A stretch of 16,196 nt of DNA from DATCVA01 sp036567205 (GTDB lineage Bacteria > Pseudomonadota > Gammaproteobacteria > Burkholderiales > Burkholderiaceae_B), in NCBI GenBank assembly GCA_036567205.1, contig DATCVA010000310.1, forward strand, positions 1-16,196, written 5' to 3'. The stretch's first letter is position 1; every line of letters begins with the position of its first letter. The notes beneath the pieces are model-generated. The model saw only the letters and a list, made by a program, of their open reading frames with translations, was not told the origin of the DNA and did no database searches. Positions 12,943 through 16,196 of this stretch are shown piece by piece. The translations under genes and the position numbers were made by a program.

Positions 12943-13914
12943 TTATTCGGCAACAACGCCTGCCGCCTTAACCATCGCGCCGGTGGCAACGGTTTCCTGC
13001 TTAATGGTGGTACGCAACTGATCCGCATCCCCCGCGATCACGGTCAGCCCTTTCGAAACTGCAAATTGCTCGGCGAATGTCGGGTTGCGCAAAACAGCCT
13101 GCACATCGGTACGGATTTTATCGACGATGTGCTTGGGCGTGCCGGCCGGTGCAAATAAACCATACCAGATAGAAGTTTTCACGTAAGGAAAGCCTTCCTC
13201 TGTTGTGGTCGGCACATCGGGAAATTGCGCCACCCTGCTATCGCCCGCGACGGAAATCGGTTTGATTTTCCCCGCAGCGATCAGTGGCGCCGCAACGGCC
13301 ACACTACCGGTACCCAGCTTCACCTGGCCGCCCGCCAACGCGGTTAGCATAGGGGTAATTCCCTTGTACGGAATATGAAGCAGATCCAGCGATTCGTTCT
13401 TATTGATGGTTTCAAACAGCAGGTGCGGCTGGCTTCCATTACCGAACGAGCCGTAGGTAAGCGAGCCGGGCTTGCGGCGTTGCATGTCGACCACTTCTTT
13501 CAATGACTTGGCAGGCAAGTCGGCACTGGCAATAATTAGCTGATCTGCCTTCACCATCATTGTGATCGGATCAAAGCTTTTGTCCGGATCGTAGGGAAGC
13601 TCTTTATACAAAAACCGGTTACCGACCAAAGTCTGGTTTACCGTAGCAAGCAAGGTGTATCCGTCGGCTGGTGCATTGGCCGCCATGGAAGCCCCTATCA
13701 ACGAGCCCGCGCCTGGCTTGTTTTCTACAACGACAGCCTGGCCCCAACGCTGCCCGAGTTCGGCTCCAACAGCACGAATAAGGACATCGATGCCGCCGCC
13801 CGGGGCAAAAGGCACAATGACCTTGACCGGCTTCGATGGATATGAATCCGCAATGGCCGAGCCGGAAAATGATGCGATTGCTACAAATAATGCTGTGAAT
13901 AGTGTTTTCTTCAT
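12943..13914 (-). CDS. Bug (TctC-like) periplasmic substrate-binding protein
   Basis: A 323-residue secreted binding protein of the Bug/TctC family, which feeds tripartite tricarboxylate transporters or acts as a stand-alone sensor. The signal peptide MKKTLFTALFVAIASFSGSA is cleaved after AIA-22, giving a mature protein starting DSYPSKPVKVIVPFAPGGG, the family's usual opening. GAGSLIGASMAANAPADGYTLL follows, in line with the carboxylate-contacting loops. Its position after the FAH hydrolase gene and before the GntR gene suggests it binds the aromatic acid or a breakdown product of the pathway. TctA and TctB membrane subunits are not in this window. AGGAGG is placed 6-7 bases before ATG 13914. 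The 127-bp gap to the FAH gene contains a short hairpin at 13935-13955 without a U tract. Confidence 0.92.
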   Translation of the reverse strand: MKKTLFTALFVAIASFSGSAIADSYPSKPVKVIVPFAPGGGIDVLIRAVGAELGQRWGQAVVVENKPGAGSLIGASMAANAPADGYTLLATVNQTLVGNRFLYKELPYDPDKSFDPITMMVKADQLIIASADLPAKSLKEVVDMQRRKPGSLTYGSFGNGSQPHLLFETINKNESLDLLHIPYKGITPMLTALAGGQVKLGTGSVAVAAPLIAAGKIKPISVAGDSRVAQFPDVPTTTEEGFPYVKTSIWYGLFAPAGTPKHIVDKIRTDVQAVLRNPTFAEQFAVSKGLTVIAGDADQLRTTIKQETVATGAMVKAAGVVAE

Positions 13915-14041
13915 GTCTTCCTCCTGGTTTTAAGGCTCTCCGGGGCACAGAGAGCTTAGTATCTATTTCCTGCTAGCGAATTACCCGTTTCTATGTCCAG
14001 CGTCCTGTCTGGTGAGTTTGCCTTCTCGAAGCAAACAGGCG

Positions 14042-14929
14042 CTAATACGGGCGCGGTGCCCGTTGCGGGCACTCGCGCACGTCCAGCGTCATTTCACCCA
14101 CGCTTTCGATCGCAATTTTTACGCGATCGCCAGCCGCGAAAGGCCCGACCCCAGCCGGCGTTCCTGTTGCAATCACATCGCCGGGCTGTAAAGGCAATAC
14201 CGAAGAGATCATTTCGATCAACTCGGCAATGCCAACAATCATTTCGCTGGTATTGGCTTCCTGGCGTAACTCATCATTAACCCATAACCGGTTCTGCAGG
14301 GAACCCGGCTCAGCAACCTCGTCCACGGTAACCAGATAAGGCCCCATTGGCGTAAACGTTTCGAACGACTTGCGCATTGAACGCTCTTCTTCAGCCACAC
14401 CTTGCTCGATACGCATGGTTGCATCGATCAGGCATGAATAGCCAAACACATAGTCCATAGCTTCATCGCGCGGCACATTGCGCGCGTGGCGTCCGATAAC
14501 CACAGCCAGTTCGGACTCATGATCAAAGCGCCGTGATGAGCCCGAGGGCAACATGATATTGCCGCCCGCGCCAACCAGTGACGCCGGCGCCTTCAAGAAA
14601 AACCCCTGCTCCCTGGCGCTTCGTCCGCCCTTGGTGACCGCACGGGAACCAAGTTCGCCGATGTGCTTTTGGTAATTGGCCGGGGCAGCGAAAACATGCG
14701 GCGGCGCCGGATTGGGCGGCAACAGTTTGATTCCCGCCAGAGGCAGGACCCGCCCTGATTGACGATAGGCGTCCAGCCGCTCGGCCATCACCGTCCAATT
14801 GGCGATAAGCCAGTTCATCCGCTGCGCAGGCAGCTCATCCAGGAATGAAGGCAAGGCGCCCGTAACATCGCAAACATCGTCGCCCTGGACCAAACCTATT
14901 CTGTACTCATCGAAAACCGCAATTTTCAT
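14042..14929 (-). CDS. Fumarylacetoacetate hydrolase (FAH) family protein
   Basis: A 295-residue member of the FAH family. These enzymes hydrolyse C-C bonds in acylpyruvates, or hydrate or decarboxylate related keto acids. Here fumarylpyruvate or maleylpyruvate from gentisate-type ring cleavage is the likely substrate, giving pyruvate plus fumarate or maleate. The N-terminal 70 residues are the small accessory domain. The metal ligands are present: E138 and E140 (DHESELAVVIG) and D169 (IDATMR). KSFETFTPMGP (187-197) and GDVIATGTPAGVG (250-262) are typical active-site segments. The ATG at 14929 is one base from the TGA of the dioxygenase gene, with AGGA inside the end of that gene, so the two are coupled. 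No glutathione-dependent isomerase is visible in the window. Confidence 0.92.
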   Translation of the reverse strand: MKIAVFDEYRIGLVQGDDVCDVTGALPSFLDELPAQRMNWLIANWTVMAERLDAYRQSGRVLPLAGIKLLPPNPAPPHVFAAPANYQKHIGELGSRAVTKGGRSAREQGFFLKAPASLVGAGGNIMLPSGSSRRFDHESELAVVIGRHARNVPRDEAMDYVFGYSCLIDATMRIEQGVAEEERSMRKSFETFTPMGPYLVTVDEVAEPGSLQNRLWVNDELRQEANTSEMIVGIAELIEMISSVLPLQPGDVIATGTPAGVGPFAAGDRVKIAIESVGEMTLDVRECPQRAPRPY

Positions 14930-14930
14930 C

Positions 14931-16016
14931 TCAGTCCTTTAGATTTTGTTGAAATCCGCTGCCAGAGGTCAATGCCTCCTCGCGGTAATAACCCAATGCA
15001 TCCATTGCAGGAAAATCATTGACCTGGAACAGCACAGCTTCGTGCTCGGTGGATCGATTAAGGTGCTCATGCCAAGCCCAGGGCTCAACAGTAAGAAAGT
15101 CACCGGCACTCCATTCGAAGGATTCGCCATTGATAATGGTTGTACCCTCGCCGCGCACGATGTAATAGAGTTTGCTTCCTGTATGCCGCCGAGCTTTACA
15201 ATGCACCCCGGGACGAAGCATTTGCAATCTCATGCCCATAGTCTTCATGGCCGCGCCGCCGTCCACCGGGTTCTGATACTCAAGCACCACGTCATCAAAA
15301 GGATCAGGCTCCAACCCGCCTGCCTGCTGTAACGCTGCTTCCGCGGTGTCGCGGGGATACACCAGCAGTGGATTGTTAGCTGGCACATCAGTTTTATTAG
15401 GCGGGCGCATCACTCCACTGCCATAGGCGCGGACGGAACCGTCAGAAATCGGTAAAACAGGCTGCTGTTCCAGCTCGTATGGGTCGAAAAACGTTGCGTG
15501 CATAGATCGCATTAAGGAAATATCGAGCACATCAAGCCAGATCATCGGCTCATTACCATTGTGCTTATGATCGTGCCACATCATGCCTGGTGTTAAAACA
15601 AGATCGCCTTCATGCATCGGATAACACTCGCCGTCGACCGTCGTAGTAGCCCCGCCCCCTTGCATGATGAAGCGAAATGCATTAGCGGTATGGCGGTGCG
15701 CACTGGCGATTTCTCCGGGCAAAATGAACTGAATTGATGCCCAGAATGTATGGGTTGTTCCGTACGGAAGCCCTGGATTCGACAGACGCAAGGTACGCCT
15801 TTGCCCCCCCGATCCAAGGTCGATCTCGGCGCCCAGCCGAGTAAGCAACGGTTCCAGATCGCGCCATCGCCAATGCACCGATTTAGTAGCCGAATTAGGC
15901 TCGCGCGTAAATAAAGGGGGATCGTCCGGCTGATGCACACGGCAATTGAATTTGGCCAAATCCTCTTTTAATGAACGCCGCGCATCGGCATCTTTCATGA
16001 TTGTTGTACTGGACAT
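14931..16016 (-). CDS. Gentisate 1,2-dioxygenase-type bicupin
   Basis: A 361-residue double-cupin ring-cleaving dioxygenase. It should open gentisate (2,5-dihydroxybenzoate) or a close relative between C1 and C2 with O2 and Fe(II), giving maleylpyruvate. The N-terminal cupin has the iron ligands H107 and H109 (SAHRHTANAFRF) and H148 (MMWHDH), with the family blocks FWASIQFILPGE and GDLVLTPGMMWHDHKHNG. The second cupin (about 255-335) has H278 and WHEH (315-318), but it is the less conserved half in this family. Relatives act on salicylate or 1-hydroxy-2-naphthoate, so the exact ring acid is uncertain. AGGAGG inside the preceding gene's last codons serves as ribosome-binding site, and the ATG is one base after that gene's TGA. 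Confidence 0.9.
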   Translation of the reverse strand: MSSTTIMKDADARRSLKEDLAKFNCRVHQPDDPPLFTREPNSATKSVHWRWRDLEPLLTRLGAEIDLGSGGQRRTLRLSNPGLPYGTTHTFWASIQFILPGEIASAHRHTANAFRFIMQGGGATTTVDGECYPMHEGDLVLTPGMMWHDHKHNGNEPMIWLDVLDISLMRSMHATFFDPYELEQQPVLPISDGSVRAYGSGVMRPPNKTDVPANNPLLVYPRDTAEAALQQAGGLEPDPFDDVVLEYQNPVDGGAAMKTMGMRLQMLRPGVHCKARRHTGSKLYYIVRGEGTTIINGESFEWSAGDFLTVEPWAWHEHLNRSTEHEAVLFQVNDFPAMDALGYYREEALTSGSGFQQNLKD

Positions 16017-16017
16017 T

Positions 16018-16196
16018 TCACGCCTCCTGTGTTGTCAAGACCGCGTGGGCGCTTTGCACCCCCGCCTGCGGCGATACCGCGCCTCGCACGATATCGATCA
16101 GTTCCCGCGCATCGGCAGGCAAACTGTCTGCACGCCACGCGACCTGCCCATCAGGCCTTACAAGAACCAATTTGTTTTTGTAAAGCGCGCCCGCCT
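16018..16196 (-). CDS. FAD-dependent aromatic monooxygenase, C-terminal fragment
   Basis: The last 58 codons of a gene running off the right edge of the window. The segment KNKLVLVRPDGQVAWRAD is the typical end of the thioredoxin-like C-terminal part of class A flavoprotein hydroxylases of the phenol hydroxylase/TfdB/MhpA group. It is followed by an acidic helix and a variable tail ending TTQEA. These enzymes hydroxylate aromatic rings with NAD(P)H and O2. The place at the head of the cluster suggests it makes the ring-cleavage substrate for the gentisate-type dioxygenase one base downstream. The FAD and NADPH motifs lie outside the window, so the identity rests on the C terminus and context. 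It is cut by the window end and is not a pseudogene on this evidence. Confidence 0.8.
   Translation of the reverse strand, partial: AGALYKNKLVLVRPDGQVAWRADSLPADARELIDIVRGAVSPQAGVQSAHAVLTTQEA

Noticed and set aside
13935..14036. Hairpins at 13935-13955 and 14016-14036 between FAH and Bug genes as terminators
   Set aside because: Both have only 6-bp stems and no following U tract on the minus strand. The genes are more likely co-transcribed, or the hairpins act in mRNA processing.
1..16196. CRISPR array, prophage, insertion sequence, tRNA or rRNA
   Set aside because: No regularly spaced repeats, transposase or phage proteins, cloverleaf or rRNA-like sequence could be found by eye on either strand.

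Overview
The window looks like a chromosomal segment of a betaproteobacterium, most likely Alcaligenaceae (Bordetella/Pusillimonas/Advenella-like). The reasons are a moderately high GC content, a Bug (TctC-like) periplasmic binding protein beside a GntR/FCD regulator and aromatic-ring genes, an E. coli-type IlvD, and a short stand-alone Rieske protein of a kind common in this order. The assignment is inferred from gene content and was not searched. No rRNA, tRNA, CRISPR array, transposase or phage gene is visible.

Layout. 1-1350: NAD+ synthetase (nadE, minus strand) is divergent from a small ribbon-helix-helix-like protein. 1465-5707: an MFS carrier (plus) converges on and overlaps a [2Fe-2S]-type dihydroxy-acid dehydratase-family gene (minus). 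That gene is divergent from an SDR dehydrogenase plus Rieske-protein pair (plus), across a region with a perfect operator-like inverted repeat. 5783-6009: a 227-bp imperfect palindrome fills the gap between the convergent Rieske and second ilvD genes. 6034-7905: the second, [4Fe-4S] E. coli-type ilvD (minus). 8092-10007: a sodium:solute symporter followed by a 44-codon one-helix membrane protein and a good terminator (minus). 10008-10731: a gene-free stretch with several hairpins, ending in a 17-bp perfect stem. 10732-12055: a small lipoprotein (minus) and a DUF2238/YjdF-type membrane protein (plus). 12058-16196: a minus-strand aromatic catabolic cluster, read as FAD monooxygenase (C-terminal end only), gentisate 1,2-dioxygenase-type bicupin, FAH-family hydrolase, Bug binding protein and GntR/FCD regulator.

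How the genes fit together. The right-hand cluster reads as ring hydroxylation, ring cleavage by a gentisate-type dioxygenase, then hydrolysis of the acylpyruvate by an FAH enzyme. A Bug protein probably binds the substrate or a related acid, and a GntR regulator probably controls the set. The three enzyme genes are joined by one-base gaps, which suggests translational coupling. The two IlvD paralogues belong to different Fe-S classes. The E. coli-type one is the likely housekeeping branched-chain enzyme. The other may be an oxygen-tolerant DHAD or a sugar-acid dehydratase working with the neighbouring SDR and MFS genes. No clearly new multi-gene system is proven here. The most unusual items are the 227-bp palindrome, the symporter-linked microprotein, the operator-like repeat whose half-site recurs at the GntR gene, and the degenerate metal site of that regulator.
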